NCBI RefSeq assembly: GCF_028769735.1
Contig: NC_088172.1
Coordinates: 91,300,951 to 91,364,950, forward strand
Length of the DNA stretch: 64,000 nt
Direction of reading: 5' to 3'
DNA from: Zonotrichia leucophrys gambelii
Lineage: Eukaryota > Chordata > Aves > Passeriformes > Passerellidae
This document shows, one piece after another, positions 1-14,200 of the stretch (the first letter of the stretch is position 1; every line of letters starts with the position of its first letter). The translations under genes were made by a program, and so were the position numbers. Under the pieces are notes generated by a model. The model had not been told where the DNA came from and did no database searches. It was given only the letters and a program-made list of their open reading frames with translations.

Positions 1-3000
1 GATAAAATATTTAGTGCTTGATGAGAGTGATGCCTTCTCCATCTCGTGTCTCTGGACTGTGCACACACACAGCTCCCCCTCCCCAGATATGAGCTGTGCA
101 GTCCTTACTCCAGACCAGAGTTCTTCCATGAGCTGAGTTTTCTCACTAACTCAAGAGAAACAAATTAATTGTGGGAGTTTCCTTAGAGGTTCAGGGAGCT
201 GTGCCTTAAGTTTTGTTATTAGACTGACTGTACATCCTTCTGATGTGGTAAGCTTAAAATTCTTATATTGCTTTCTCTAGCTTTGCCTGTGAATGTATCT
301 GTGGCTTGTTCTCTTTCCTTGGCCCTCTGGTTTGGGGACAACAGCTGCTGCCTTCTCTCAGTATTGCTTGAACCAAAGTAGTAATGTGTTGTGAGAACAT
401 CAACTTTTCCTTGCTTAGACCAGTTTGCAAGTGGAGTTAATGTTAGTGAAACTGAGAGTACAAAGGCTGTGATTAATAGTGAGAGGACTTTTGGCACATA
501 ACTTTGAAAACGTTTATAGTTTTATTTTACATCTCAGGGGATTGGAGCAAATAGGCATGAGATGCTAATCATAATAATGTTTTTCACGATCAAAGCTATC
601 AGTACTTCAATGGCTGCTATTTCTGTTTCAACTGCCAAAGTCCTGAAACTGGTTATGAGCAGTCAGTATTGGTGGTTAACAGCCTGAAACATTTTAGGTA
701 TGGGAAATACCACTTCATTATTCAACATGAGTTTGCTAACTTGAATTCATGCTGCATATTTATTTTAGTTTCTGATCAACCCTGTATTTCACTGTGCCTC
801 TTGATTTTCTGTCGAGTTTCTATTGTGCGTGAGTTCTTAGTCCAAACTGCCTTAACTCTGTCAGTGTGTTCCAAGGGGAACCTCAAGAGATAGTGCAGTA
901 TGGTCTAGACCTTTAAAAGTCTTGTAGGTGTTACAGCTTTGTTTTATAAACTTGAGAGTCTCCTTGGAAAGTGCATTAGGAAGAAGTTTCTGTCTAATGC
1001 AACATGGTGGTCAGAGAGGACTTGCTGTGTTTAAGTACTTGTACATAGGCCAAAAACACTTGGAAAACTCTAGGAAGAGCTGTGAAAGTGTTGGAGCTGG
1101 TGGCTTCAGAAGCTGGAGAGTAGCTGGCATTTATGTGCTTCATCTCTTGAGAGAAGCAGCACACAGCTTAAATACTGCACCTGACAGAGAACATTGTCTC
1201 TGACGGCACTGTAATTATTTTGAAGGTCTGGGGCTTATCCAGAATCAGAGTGGTGAATTAAATTACATGTCCAGCCAAGATTTGCTCTAGCACAGTCTTG
1301 CACAGGTAGGCTGATAGTGATCTTGCTTATGCTGCTGACTGCAGTTGCCTTCAGTGCAGCTGAATCCTTACTTAGCTGCATAACTGGGCCCAAGTGTCAG
1401 CTTTGGTGAAGCCACCTGGTAGATGATGGAAAACAGAATAGGGGCTTCGGTTTCTTAATTTCTTTTCCTTACTTAGCATGCCTTTTCTAGGATTTTTTGG
1501 GGGTTTTTTTTTAGAACAGTGTACTTAGAAACAAAGTCAGTCAGTACAATTGATCATCTGCTAATCAGATGAGGTACAAATCTCAGTTTTATTTCTGTGA
1601 AACGTTGGGAAGGTTTAATATAGTAATAAAAAGAGAGACAACTAAATCTGTTGCTATGACAGGCAATGATCCTTCCTTGCTGACCAGTACCTTAGCTGTT
1701 CCAGCCATGGCATGATGTAGTTTTATTTTTTTAACAATGGCTTTATTTAGATTATCCTTTTAACTAATGGCTTTGGCACGCTTAAAAAAGACACTAAAGG
1801 AAGAGTATCTTATTGCAGAATTCCAATCTAGGCTAAACTTCCAGGCTGCAAGTATTTTTAATTTTTAAAATTTAATTAGAGAATCTTCATTTGTGACAGT
1901 AAAAACCATCTTTGCAGCATGTTGAGTTTGCAGGCCTTTACCTGAAAGGCTGAAGTTCTGTCAAAGGATTCAGTCTTCTGTATGCTGGAGCTGGTTTAGA
2001 TTACTCTGTGCATTTGTGGTCAATCAGAGATTTCATGTTGCTTTCAGTTAACAAGAAAGCTTTTCTTATGATCTTTAATTTCAGTTGGCTGCCACTTCTC
2101 TGGGAGTTTTGACTATGATATTTCAATATTTCAATGCCCCTTTGTGTTAGGCCTTCTGTTATCTCTGCTTAACTTTTGTATTCTGGACTTTTTTTTGCCA
2201 GTAAAGATAAATCTTGCTGCTTCGGTGTACACAATCACAGTGGTATTGTTTTGGGGGTGAATTGCAGCCTTTCTTTTTCTTATACCATTGTTATGGTTTA
2301 GATAGACTTCTATAGTAAAAGTTAAGGAATAAGCACCATGGGAAGCAAAGACATATATTTAAATGTATTAATTAAAATAATTAGTAAGTAACATGTGAGA
2401 ATTTTCATATTGCTGGATGGGGGAGGATGACTGGAAGAGAAAGGACCAGCTGTGAAAAGAAATCCAGTCATTCCTAAACTCAAACCCCTCCATGTTAGGC
2501 TCAGTCCTCTTTTTCAAAAGAAGGACCTAGAACAAGTAAAACACAGACATTAGTCCTGCAGCTGGGCCTTGGCAAATCCTAGTACAGCAAATGTGAGGAT
2601 GCTTAGTTGTAAGTTTTAATAGCAGAGGCAATAAAATTCAGGTTTCTGTCACATAATGGGAATGTGCAGCTGTTCCCAAAAGTGGTGCTTTGCTCTAAGG
2701 GCACCAAGCTCGGACTCACAGTTCTTGTTGGGCAAGTTTCAGGGCTGAAACTTTGTGTCAACAGCTACATATCTGCATTTGCCTGTAATATTTACATCAC
2801 TCTTTAGAGTAAATGAAAAAATGTATCTTATTTCTGATACGAGAGAGCTACTGTAACTGTTAGATTTTAAGCTTAGGCCACAAATTGGTTTTAAAGTGAA
2901 GACTTTTCTAAATCTAGAAAATAGATTTTTTTTGTGCTTACCTGTTTTTATTGGTTTTGGGTTTTTTAAAATTTTTCTGCAATTTAAATTAAGTTCTTCC

Positions 3001-6000
3001 CTTCTAATAAGGAAAAAAGCCTCACCTTGGAAGTGATTACTAAAATAAAAATACTTCACCTCAGAAACTAACAAAATTATTGGAGCTGATATATTCCTCA
3101 TGTTGGTTTTGTAACATTGTATAGTGTTGATAACATGTCAGAGTGACTGACCTTGCATCTTTTTGTCCTAGCAGTCATGTTTGCACACAAGGAAAACTAT
3201 TATAAAATTGAGGAGAGCAGGCTTCTGACAGTGCTCTAGTTATTTGTACGGTTCAAGGTTTATTTTGGGGACATTTAATCCACACACTTCCATAAGTGAA
3301 ATGCTAAAAGTGCAGAATGACTTCAGTGTTTTAAAAAGTTGAGGTACAACAGTGGCTGCTAAGGCAGAAAAAGTGTTTTCTTTCCTTGATGTTTAGAGAT
3401 TATCTGTTCTACAGCTGGGGTTGGTGTTGGTGGAGTGAGACTGAGCATGCTTGAAAATTTGTTCCAAGTTGCATTGAGGCAACACAGGGTGAGTGCTGAA
3501 GGCAGCTCTGATGATCAGCCTGAGGATCACTTCATCAAGTCATGCTGGGTGCCTAGGGTTGAGTTGGCTCCGATGACTTTGCCATATTTGAAGTTCTTTA
3601 GGTTTTTTAGTATTTCTGTTGAATAGTTAATTCCATAGATGATATTCCTTTAATGTTTTGTTTGGTTGTTTTGTTTTACTTTGAATTGGCATTGGTCCAG
3701 AAGCTTGAATGTATCAGCCATTTCTGATGAATCTAGGTAGTGTCTTCTTAACTTGTGTTAAGGTTGCCCATGGCAGTTCATTACCTCTGAGCCTTCTGCT
3801 CTCCAGAGGGATGGCAGCAGGCACAGCTAAGCACAGCAGTAACAGATGACAAACAGCAAAGTTTCCATAAACCTGAATAGGTGTGAACGAGGAACCCCCG
3901 CCGAGCTGTGAGTAGCTATTAGCAATTTGAAACAATGTTTACAAACAGTATCAGTCCAGGCAGAGCCAATCTATCCTGAAAAGTTTACGAAGATCGCTTC
4001 TGAGGAGCCAGATTTCTTGGAAAGAATCTTGCACTGAATGGCTGAATGAAAGGGGCAAGTGGAATGGCTCCTCCAGACTAGACTGCTGCTGTTAACTTTG
4101 CTGGGCCTAAGGTTTCTGTGGGAGACACCCACACAGGCAGTGTATGGGTTAAAGTAGAGGCTTCTCTTAATCTTTCCCAAGGTTTAGAAAGGAAGAAATC
4201 TGTACTATATTAACCAGTCAATGTGGTTAATAAATAAGTGGTGCTGTAAATCATGTGAAATTTATTTCCAAACTCTTTAAAGTACTGCTGTGTTCTGAAT
4301 CGTCTGGTATTGTTCAAAAATCACTTGGTTGTGGTGCTGTCAGAGCTGCTGGTTTCTGTGGCTGTATGCACTTTTCAGTGTATTTGCCCAACAATGTTTC
4401 TTATTTCCCAAATGGAAAAATTCTTCTTTGAGAGCAAACAAGTATTCTTCGCACAAAGCCTGCCTCTCAAGGCATACAGGTACAAAGTGCAGAGCAGAGG
4501 TCATTACTAGAAGTGGGTTTGCAATTGTGAAGATACTTCTGCATGTCAGAAAAATGCCTGAAAGAGAGAGAAATGTAGATTTGATTTCATGCTTGTGTTA
4601 GTTCAGATCTAGCTCCATCTTTAACTGTTCAACCTTTTTTTTTGTGCTTTGGAGGCGTCTCCAGGTAGCTTTGAAATATGAGCTGGTAAGTACAGAAAGC
4701 CAGAGTCCTGACCAACATAGAACTTTAAACATGGCTTTTTGTTTAGTGTTTTGGGGTGGTTTTTTTTGTTTTTTTTTTTTTCAGAATAAATTGTTCAGCT
4801 GTTTTGCTTGAACATTTTATGTCAAATAAATAAACTGTCACTCGTTGATGAGAAATATGCTGAACTTGTGTTCTCAAACCTCAGTTTTAAGAGTCTTAGT
4901 TTCTAGGCCAAATTTTGAAGGTCTATATTCACACAGAATTCTGCTGTGGAATTCTTTTGGATCAAGGAAGAACATTTTTTGTCTTCAGGAACATTTTCTT
5001 TGCTGGTAGAATTACAGAGTCGAAGTGCTGCCTTGCTGATGTAATTGCACTGGAGTTTGCAGTGTGGCATAGCATCATTGAAAATGCCAGGGCAGTCCAT
5101 GAAACTACAGCTGAACTTTCTAACACTGCCTCACAATGGGTGCATCACTTTGGCAGCTGCTGGAAAAATGTTCTGCCACAGTGCCTGTCACTATCCCTGT
5201 ACTCGACCAACCTAAAATTACTTTTGTCTTCATCTGCTAAATTTTGTCTGACATATGCTGAGTGGACAAGAAGCAATACAGATTTCAAATGCTGGCTCTT
5301 TTGAAAACAAACAGACCACTCTCTTAGTACCAAAAGGCCTTTGCTTATCTTTTGTGGCCCACACTCTTGGGAAAATTTCTTCTACCAGTTGTAACTGAAG
5401 GCTGTACTAACTTAAGGTTCCCATATTGAGCTAGATACCTTCCCTTTGTAAAAGTAACATTTTTCTTTGGACATAGAAAATTGAAAATTTGAAACTAGTG
5501 ATAACCTTGAAAACTTGCAACTGTAAATCAAATGTGGAACATAATGATTTCCTTAGCTGTTAATTAAAACCTGACCATAGAGTCAGACCCAAGTCCTTTG
5601 GGTCCCTATAGAAATTGTACATCTCCATGGTTGAGGTGTTCTCTCCTGGGCTTTTTTTGCTGGGAATATATTTGGCACAATAATACCAAACATTGCAAGT
5701 GACAGGAGCCAAGAGTTGCTACCAGTTCTCCCTTGTACTCTAAAGAACTAACTGTATTACTTCTGTCTCTGCCAAGGAGTAGAATTTAGGGATGGCATCT
5801 CTTGCACTGAACTGCTACTATTTGGGAATGACTTTTTTTTTTTTGTTAGGTGTTAGTGCCTGCGTAGAGGTAAAGTGCAACTGCCTGTTTATTTTTATAA
5901 GCAATAAACCTCTTAACTAAATTGGATTAGAAGTGTAGGAAGTAAAGTATTGTGCCTGTATATGCTAAATCATGCATTGCCTGTGAGATTAGAAAGGAAA

Positions 6001-7702
6001 GAAAAAAACCTGATCAACTGGCATAGGATTTTTTTTCACTGAGCAGTAACAAACTGTGAACAGGCAGGGGGTCCAACACCAGAATGTATTGGACCTGTAT
6101 TGTTTGAATTCCTGGCTGTAGGAGGTGATGCACATGAGAACTAAAGTGTGCAAAAAGTGAGTTTTGTGTTTATGTTTAAATGTAACTTGTATTAGCATAA
6201 AAGTTGGTTCACCTTAGTTTTTAAGGGGCAGCTTTTAATGCATCGAGACATATTTCATTATTCCTCTATTAGAAGCCTATTGCATGTGACAAGTAATCAA
6301 TTCTTATTCTCTTGGGTACTGCCTAAAGTAACAATTGTTCTGTACCTGAGCTCATATAGCAGTATTTATTCCTAGAAGGATGTCCCTGACAGTCAGAAGG
6401 AAGCAGAGGTGCTGAACCCCGTGTGCTGGTGCAGGGCTGTGACAGCTCCAGCAGCCCCTGTGCAAAGCTGGCCCTTGGCTTGCAGGGAGCAGGCAGCTCT
6501 CAGAGGAATAGAGGTCATGTGCTTTCATGTGCAAGTGCTGGAGGTGATATGTTCAGAAAGGACCAAGTTTTGTACCTTGTGTAAAGACTGTCTAAGGTTT
6601 GAAGTGAGGGGAAAGAATGTAGTAGGATGGCTGTTTAATAGCAGTGATTTGCAAAATATTCAGGTATGAGCTACGGACTTGGGACGCTGTTGTGCAGAAG
6701 TGAGGGGAGCTGTTTTGAAGTTATCCAGCCCTTTTTTTACCAGAATTGCTGAGGGACTACAGTCAAAATGGTGAGTGTCAAGAGTTTAGTAAGTGTGGTT
6801 AGGAATTTAGAATAAAGCAGAGGGCAGTTGGATAGATTTGACTTTTTGCTTCATGATCTCTTTGAGGGTAAACATATTTGCCTTCTTGTGAGAGATCCAT
6901 TTGTGTGATGTGGAAGTTGATTAGAAACTGCACTGAGTAGTTTTTAAACTTTGTCCCTCTTAACATAATTTTTCTTTAGAATGTGAATTTGGGGAGATAG
7001 CCAGTTATAGCTGAATACCTATAACTGAATACTTTTCCTATCTTTTTTGCTAATCTGAATGAATAGTCTAACATGAAATGTTTTTCATCACTGACATAAA
7101 GATGTTTTTCAGACAGAAAGTGTTACTACTTCTAACAACTATCTTAGAATTCTCTCTACAAGTCCATGGTCAAGTGATCTGACTTTGTGGGAATGAAAAA
7201 TTTCAGGTAATGCAGGTTCTGCTAGTTCTGCTATAACCTTAAAGACTTTGCAAGTACAAAAATCATGTCTTGGAAATGAATTCAAATTGGGCCTCCCGTT
7301 TTGTATTTAGGGGAAACCATAATACCTGAAGCTCAGTGAATCTGTGTTCTGATGCTGAAAGTTTGCTGAACAACATCTAAAAAATTCTTTAAGGAAGTGC
7401 TTGTGCATAGCTAAGATTAATTCAACCAGAAATTATCCTAGAGAACTTAAAAAGAAATCTTTTACAGTAGCTTTTTCCAGGTGCCTCGGAAATTAAAGTT
7501 TACTGTCTTGGAAAGAAGCCGGGTGCAGCTACATCTGTATGGCTGTGACTTGGCAGATGACTTGCATCAGTCTGACCTTTCTGGAAACAAATGTGCTTTC
7601 TTCAGAATTAGGCTTTGCCTATCAGTCTTTCAGTCTTGAATTTTTAGGAATTCAGCACATCTAATGCTTCAGGTGGTACTTGAAGCCAGGTGAAGAACCA
7701 TC
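1..7702. other. Non-coding DNA upstream of PELI1 coding exons (probable intron 1)
   Basis: AT-rich sequence with short, unrelated open frames in both strands and no recognisable exon. It holds T-rich runs, for example 4759-4791, but I see no gene, RNA or intact mobile element in it. The first PELI1 coding exon at 21695 begins at a splice acceptor, so at least one 5' UTR exon lies upstream. This stretch is therefore most likely PELI1 intron 1, or it could extend past the promoter. That reading is inference. Confidence 0.55.
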
Positions 7703-8252
7703 TGTCCTGGTTTCAGCTGGGATAGAGTTAATTTTCACAGCAGCTGGTACAGTGCTGTGTTTTGTGTTTAGGATGAGAATAGTTTTAATGCACTGATGTT
7801 TTGCTGAGCAGTGCTTGCTGTGAATCAAGGACTTTACAGGGTTCTGTGTTCTGCCAGCCAGGAGCTGCACAAGAAGCTGGGAGGGAGCACAGCCAAGACA
7901 GGTGACCCAAACTGGCCAAAAGGTTTCCCATAGTGGACATCATGCCCAGTATTATAAACTGGGAGGGTTGGCTGGGAGAGGCTGGCTGCTGCTCATGGAT
8001 GGTCTGGGCATCAGTCAGTGGCGTGGTGAGCAACTGTGCATCACTTTCTTGGGTTTCCTTTCTTTCTCTTTTGTATTGTCTCCCTTTTCCTTACTATGCT
8101 TTTAGTTTATTTCAAAGACTTAATTGTTGTTATTGCAATCTGAGTGTTTTCCTTTTTTCCCTCTGACTCTCCTGCCTTTAACACCAGCCAGGGGAGGTGT
8201 GAGCAATCTGCATGGTACTTGTTGACTGGCTGGGGTTGGTTAAACCACAGCA
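7703..8252 (+). mobile_element. Solo LTR of an avian endogenous retrovirus (ERVL-like), diverged
   Basis: About 550 bp that I recognise as a very common bird LTR. It opens with TGTCCTGGTTTCAGCTGGGA, contains a TATAAA box at 7953-7958 after a 'catgcccagta' stretch, has a T/C-rich R-U5-like part, and closes with a 'ggttaaaccacagca' end. No primer-binding site or gag/pol sequence follows, so it is a solo LTR left by recombination. It lies in the same orientation as PELI1. Several indel-like differences from the family as I remember it suggest an old copy. I could not see a clear target-site duplication. Confidence 0.85.
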
Positions 8253-11200
8253 ATGCTTAAAGAGCAGCTTAATCCCCAAATATCTTACTTGGGCAACAGT
8301 TGCTGTGTTGAATTGCTCATTGGGACCCATTTCTCTTGTGGAGGACTTCCCTGCTGCAGTTGAGGAGCAGGCTCCCAGAGATGTAAGGGTGGAACAGGAC
8401 TTCATAAGAAATGCTCATTAGGTTTGTCTGATGGCCAAGTGTGACTCCTGTGATGGGAAATGCCTCTGTGCAGTGTGATGACCTGTTGCCACTCTATAAC
8501 TAGGCTACTTCCATCACAAATTGCTCCACAGCTGCTTAAGGATCACCATGGCTGGATGGTGTTTTAGAGCTGGCAAATCTGTTTGAAGGAGACTTTGTTG
8601 TGCCTTAAGAATTCAAGATTCTATTTAGATCTTTTACTCAGCTGTCCTGCAATTCTAATTAATCTTTCCTACCCCTTCCAGAAGTGGTCAGTGTAGAAGA
8701 GTTCATAAAGTACCATCTACCCTTCATGTCACAGAAACTTGAGATGCAGAAAAGGGTTCTTATCTGGAAGCTGTAGCTATAACAATGGACCTTTGTTTTC
8801 TTGGCCCTTGTAAGAACTTTCTTACTTCTTGCTATAAGCCACCACACAGTAGTGCAGGGGATTAGGTCATTTCCTTCCCTTCTCCTCTTCCTGCAGATTA
8901 TTTGATTAGCATTTCTATTGTACACTCTAAATAGCATGTTCTTGGCTTCAGGCTGGTCCCCCCCTCTATAATCTCTTTAAAACACTGTAGTGTGAATTTT
9001 TATTAGCAGCATGACATGGGAACTCCTTGCACAGAGATTACATGTGACGTAACACAGTAAAAGATTAATGAGGCTGGTAAGTCAGTAATCTTCCCTTCTT
9101 TCTTCTTCCCTCATGCACCTGAGATTAGGATTCTGGGAACCCCCTAACAGTGCTGATGCCTTAGAATACATGAAATATTTTTCTTATTTGGATATCATTA
9201 GCTTTGATCAGAGTTCAGCCCCTGACTTCATGGGAAACTGAGTTCAGGTTGTGTATAGTGTATGTTCAACATTCAGCTGAGTGCACAAATATACCTCCCC
9301 TGTGGGATCATTACATGTCCTAGTCTTCCACCAGCTGTTTTGCTCCCTTTTCTCAGTGTTTCCTTTCCTTCAGTCTGCTTTAATATAGCCTATGTGCACT
9401 CTTATGCCGTGTGGGGTTTTTAGTCCACTCCTTGCCTGTTTCATTGAATAAAATGATCAAAAGGTTGTTTAGAATGTCAGTCTTGAAAGGCAGTAATATA
9501 CTGATAAGGTTACCTCCATCATGAAGAGTTTGCCATTCAGGTTTCTTGCCTGTCTGGACACTAGAGGCCATGGTGTTGCCCATTGCCCCTGTGTGTAAGG
9601 CTGTTAAGCTCTTTTTAGCTGGAGCAGCTAGAAATGCATTTTCCTCTTCAGAGCTCATGGTGAATGTCATGTGAAATCACGTAATTGTATCAAACTGTAC
9701 AGCATCTGTTTGTGAGTCAGATAGAAGAACATGACGATAGAGCTCTTTATTTCTTTCAACTTCAAAGAAAGAACCTCCCCTGCAGTTCAGCATCACTTCA
9801 TAAAATTAGCAGTGATATCTTGGGCTACAGATTGCATTGTTTTAGTCTGGCATGGTATCTGTACTCCAGGAGAAATCAGCTAGTTCGCCCACCGACTGCA
9901 TGCTGGAGGCATTTCATTCCAGTCCTCAAGGCATGGTGTAGTTCTTGTGATTCTGTGAAAATCATTAAAGCCTCCTTACCATAAAAGTGAGGGGCAGTGC
10001 TGACACAAGAACAGCTGAGTAGAGCATGGCTGTGAGTAAACACAGGCAGGGAGACAAAGTGGTTCAAACTCTGTTGGGTGAGATACAGGGGCAGCCACAT
10101 AGAAGTGTGCCTAGGGACAAAATAAACCCTCAAAAAACCTGGATTAAGATGGGGCATGACTAGCTATAAAAAGGACATTGTGTGGTGTTGCTTGATTGCT
10201 CCAAGAGGGTCACTGATATGAAGGCAAGTAAGGATTGTTTTCTGCAGGAGGCTGGTTGGGGTGGTAGAAAGCAAATCCACCTGCAGCTGCTTCTTAGGTG
10301 GCTGCAGCATAAAGTAATCTACAAGCTTATTAACCTGAATGCTGAACAGCTCTGCATCTGAAAAATAAACAATGTCTGGGAATAAAGGAGTTCTAGAAGC
10401 AAATTAGTCTACAAGTTCTGCTTTTCAGGGTGTTCTGAAATGATACAACTCCAGTTTCACAACTTGTGTGAGAAAAGTAATGCAGCTTAGAAGTGGTCAT
10501 AGAAATGTAACTAATCACTGTGGTTAAATACCTGAATACAGAGCACCTTTTGTACTCTTGGTGCCATATCTCTGTGTTAAGTGATACTAATGCAGTCCTG
10601 ATGTGCTTTTCTTTTTTTTTTTTTTTCCCTTTTAAAACAAAATCACAAAAGCAACCCTTAGCCCTGATTAAAACAGCATTCAAGCTGCCAACTTTGTATA
10701 GGCTGGGACAAAAAAGTAAATACTTGAAAGTGATGGGGGAGGTGGGGTGGTGTGACTCCTCCACCCCAGTAAAAATTGCTATTTTAATGATCTACATGTT
10801 ACCAGTGAAAAAGCTGGGATTGTATGCCAGTGGCATGAGGCTGTTGGTTTTTAGCAGGAAAGAGGAGTCCCTTAGAACCTAAATATCAAGATCAGGCTTG
10901 ATGAGTCTCTGGTGTTTCTGTTGAGACGGATGCAGAAGGTCCCCATCCCTTCATTTGCATTGGTATAATGGGATTACAGAATAAACACACAAACAGATCA
11001 GCAAAATTACTTGGGTTGAAATAGTTGGAGATTTGTGTGTGGTTTTGGTTTTTCCCTTAGCCCCTTGCCAGTTTAGTACTCTGATAGCTGTGATAATGAC
11101 CATAGCATTTCAGAGCACTGTTCAGTCCTGTGGTTTTTTTGTCAGCCAGAAGGGTGGAAATGAGGGAACACCTGTACATCAGTGTTTCTCCAGGCACTTT

Positions 11201-14200
11201 CCAGTGTTCAGCAGCTGTGGCTCAAGCACTTCTGTGGAGTGGTACAAGTTGGTATCTTTGTACTTAATAATCTATGGTATGAGGGAAAAAAGTATCTTTG
11301 AGCCTATGTATAGTTTTATTATCCAGAATAATCTATGACAAGGTATTCTACAGCTCAATTTTTGGGTAGGTGACAAGATCCTGTAACAGGACAGCTGTAT
11401 TGTATTACTTAGGGGAAAGTTTGCTGTGGAGTACAGATTGAGAAGAGAGAAAACACAGATGCATTCACCTTGTTCTCAGCTGTAAAGCTGACTTCTGTGG
11501 AGCTGCATCTTACGTTGTGTTATGGCATTATGAACAGAAAAGCTGTTTTGACAGTTCTTAGGTTTGAGTGTTACCCAGTGGCTATACTGTAAGGTGAACT
11601 GGGGAACAGTTCTGCTTAAAAAATAACAGAGCAGATAAACCAACTTTGAAACATTGACAGATCAGTCCATAAAATTGTGTTTAAAAGATTGAGGTCACAA
11701 GCCAAGGAGGGAGGAGCAGCAAAAGTCACACATAGAACATGGAGATGTGAAATGTCAGGCTCTATCTACATTGCTTGAGCCAGGGTAACCATTCCACCCC
11801 TTCTTCACCCACTACAGCTGTGATATAAAACTTCATGTAAAGGTTAAGCTGCTGTGTCATATCGTGATTGCAGCAGCCTCACAGCATTTGCATGATCAAT
11901 TCCACGAGGTAACTTGGAAGCTGTGGTAACTTGATCACCACTTTATGGCTCAGACATTTAAATTATCCCACCCACTGGCTTGATGCAGTGATTTTGGTGT
12001 TGGTGGAATGAGAAATGAGCTCATAACCTGGTCTGGCACATGCAGATTTGCCTTTTTAAATGTGCATCCTACAGGATTGAGCTGTTTTAGAATCATTGGC
12101 TGTGACAGTCCAGTGCACACAGGTAGCATCTGCAGATGTGTCATGTGTCCAGTCCTACAGTATTAGTGAAAACAGAGGTAGCAATGCCTGAACAGTTTCT
12201 GCTGGTACAATTCTCAGTGTATTAAGAAATTACTCTTTGTGTGGGAGGCGAGGAAAGCTAGCTGGGCTAATAAATTATGGTTAAAAAAAAAAAAAGAAAA
12301 GGTATAGCATGCATGGGTACAGTTATGTAAGAGAAGGAAATAAATCAGTGTTTCTCTGAGAACCTCATCCGCAGAGCTGCCAGGCAATTGGGCTGCAGTA
12401 TTGTTCTCAGCACACCCTCTGCTTCCTCTTTTCCTTTTTGGGGCCAGGGATGGATGAATTGGTGGAGCAGGAGCAGGATGCTGGTTCTGCCTGCAGCCAA
12501 TGCTGTGTGGTGCCGTGCTGTTTACCCAGCTTACGCAAGGCAGAGCCGGCCCCTCTTGAGGCAGGAGGTGCTTCCCACGGCTGAAGTAAAAGCACACAGA
12601 GCAGTCACTCAGTCTGGCAGTTGCTGGGGCTTTAAAGGAGTTGGTGGATTTCAGCTGATTTTAAACAAGATCGGAGAGTTGGGTTTTTCCTTCTCCACTG
12701 TGTAGGAATACTGCAAGGACACAAATATCCTGGTAAGTGCTCCGCATGCTGTCGCTTTTCCCTTCTAATGTGGTATTGTTTCAGTCTCTCTTCTAAAAGT
12801 CTCCTCAGTTGCAGTGGTTTTCAGTGATGCAGTGGAAAGGAAATCTGAGAGCAGGCAGTGTCTCTGCAGGCTCCCCTTCCACCTCAAAGAGGCAGAGACG
12901 TTCAAAGTGCACAGCATAGTAAGTGTTGTTTGATCATAAGAAATGTCACTTCTCATTTTTAGGGTGTAGAGCAAGGTGCCTTAAAACTGCCATTACCTAA
13001 CAAAATTGTACCGAGGGCAATTTCTCATGGAGCTCTTGAATATTTCTGTTGTCTAAACCAAGAAAAAGGCTTTAAATGTAACTGTAGCTCCTATTTTTGT
13101 AAGATGATATAGATGCTATGTGAAAAGGCTTTAGTGTAATACAAACAGCTATTTAGCAGATAGTTTGGTACCTGAGCTGCCTTATCAAGAAGTCAGAGGC
13201 TCATAAAAAGCAAAACACTAATATTTGGGCATGTAGAACAAGAAGTCGTGGTTTTTTGCAAGCCCAGGCTCCTTAGCCATATTTTCCTGTACAGGTGCAT
13301 CAGACAGTAGATTTTCCTGAACTTGAAAGGCTCTATTGCTTTGTGTAAGAATAAGATGCCTCTGCTTCGGTCTAAACTTTTAGGAAGTTTTACTCTTGTG
13401 GCTGACTCTAAGTGAAAGTTGGGACTGCCTTTTTTTTTCTTAAGGTAATATTGTGAAATTAGTCTGAAGCAGTGGAGATGGATAACATTAAAGGCTTCCA
13501 ACTGTAGAGTTCTCTGCAGCAGAACTATGCTTCTGTACTAGTATTGTGTGAAGTTTTTTTCTTTTCTGTTTGTATTTTTGCAAGGCACTCTCTGGAGATA
13601 CAAATAGGTATGCTGTGGCTAATGAGCACCTGATAATCTGAATGAAATTAAAATGAAATCAAAACTATTTTTTTTCAGTGTAGTTTGTACTGACAGGCAT
13701 GTGCAAGTGGAGCCAGAACTTGAGGGAGAAAGCTGCAAATGACTCTTGTGAAGCAGCTTGTGTGAGCAAGGTGGTCCTGGCAGGTGGTTCAGTGATGGAG
13801 CTGGGACGAGTCCTGTGCGAGGCTCCGCGCGTTGTCACCCGAAAGGGGCAAGGGGGGTCAGGCTGCGTGTAGATGGAGCAGCTTAGCTGGTGGAGAACTT
13901 TCTCAGCTAATTAAGGATACAGATAATGTTGCAGTGACAGCTTTAAAATAGACACCTTGTGCTAAAAGACAAATGTTTTTGGCTTCCCACACGCAGTCTG
14001 AATTACATCATTTATAACCCGTAGGAGGTTATCGTGGTTTCCTCAGGGGAGGATCAGCTGTTACTTTTCATAACTGCAAAAAAATTCGGGACTATTTCTT
14101 TTTCCAAGGGAATATTTTCAGAATTGATTTTTGTCATTCTGTTGGAGTGGATCATTATTGATTACATAAAGCTTCCAGTTTTAATAGACCCAGCTACATT

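Noticed and set aside
12388..12705. 105-codon open frame near a possible donor at 12732, considered as a PELI1 upstream exon
   Set aside because: No acceptor or promoter context and no similarity to Pellino sequence; other frames of similar length overlap it.
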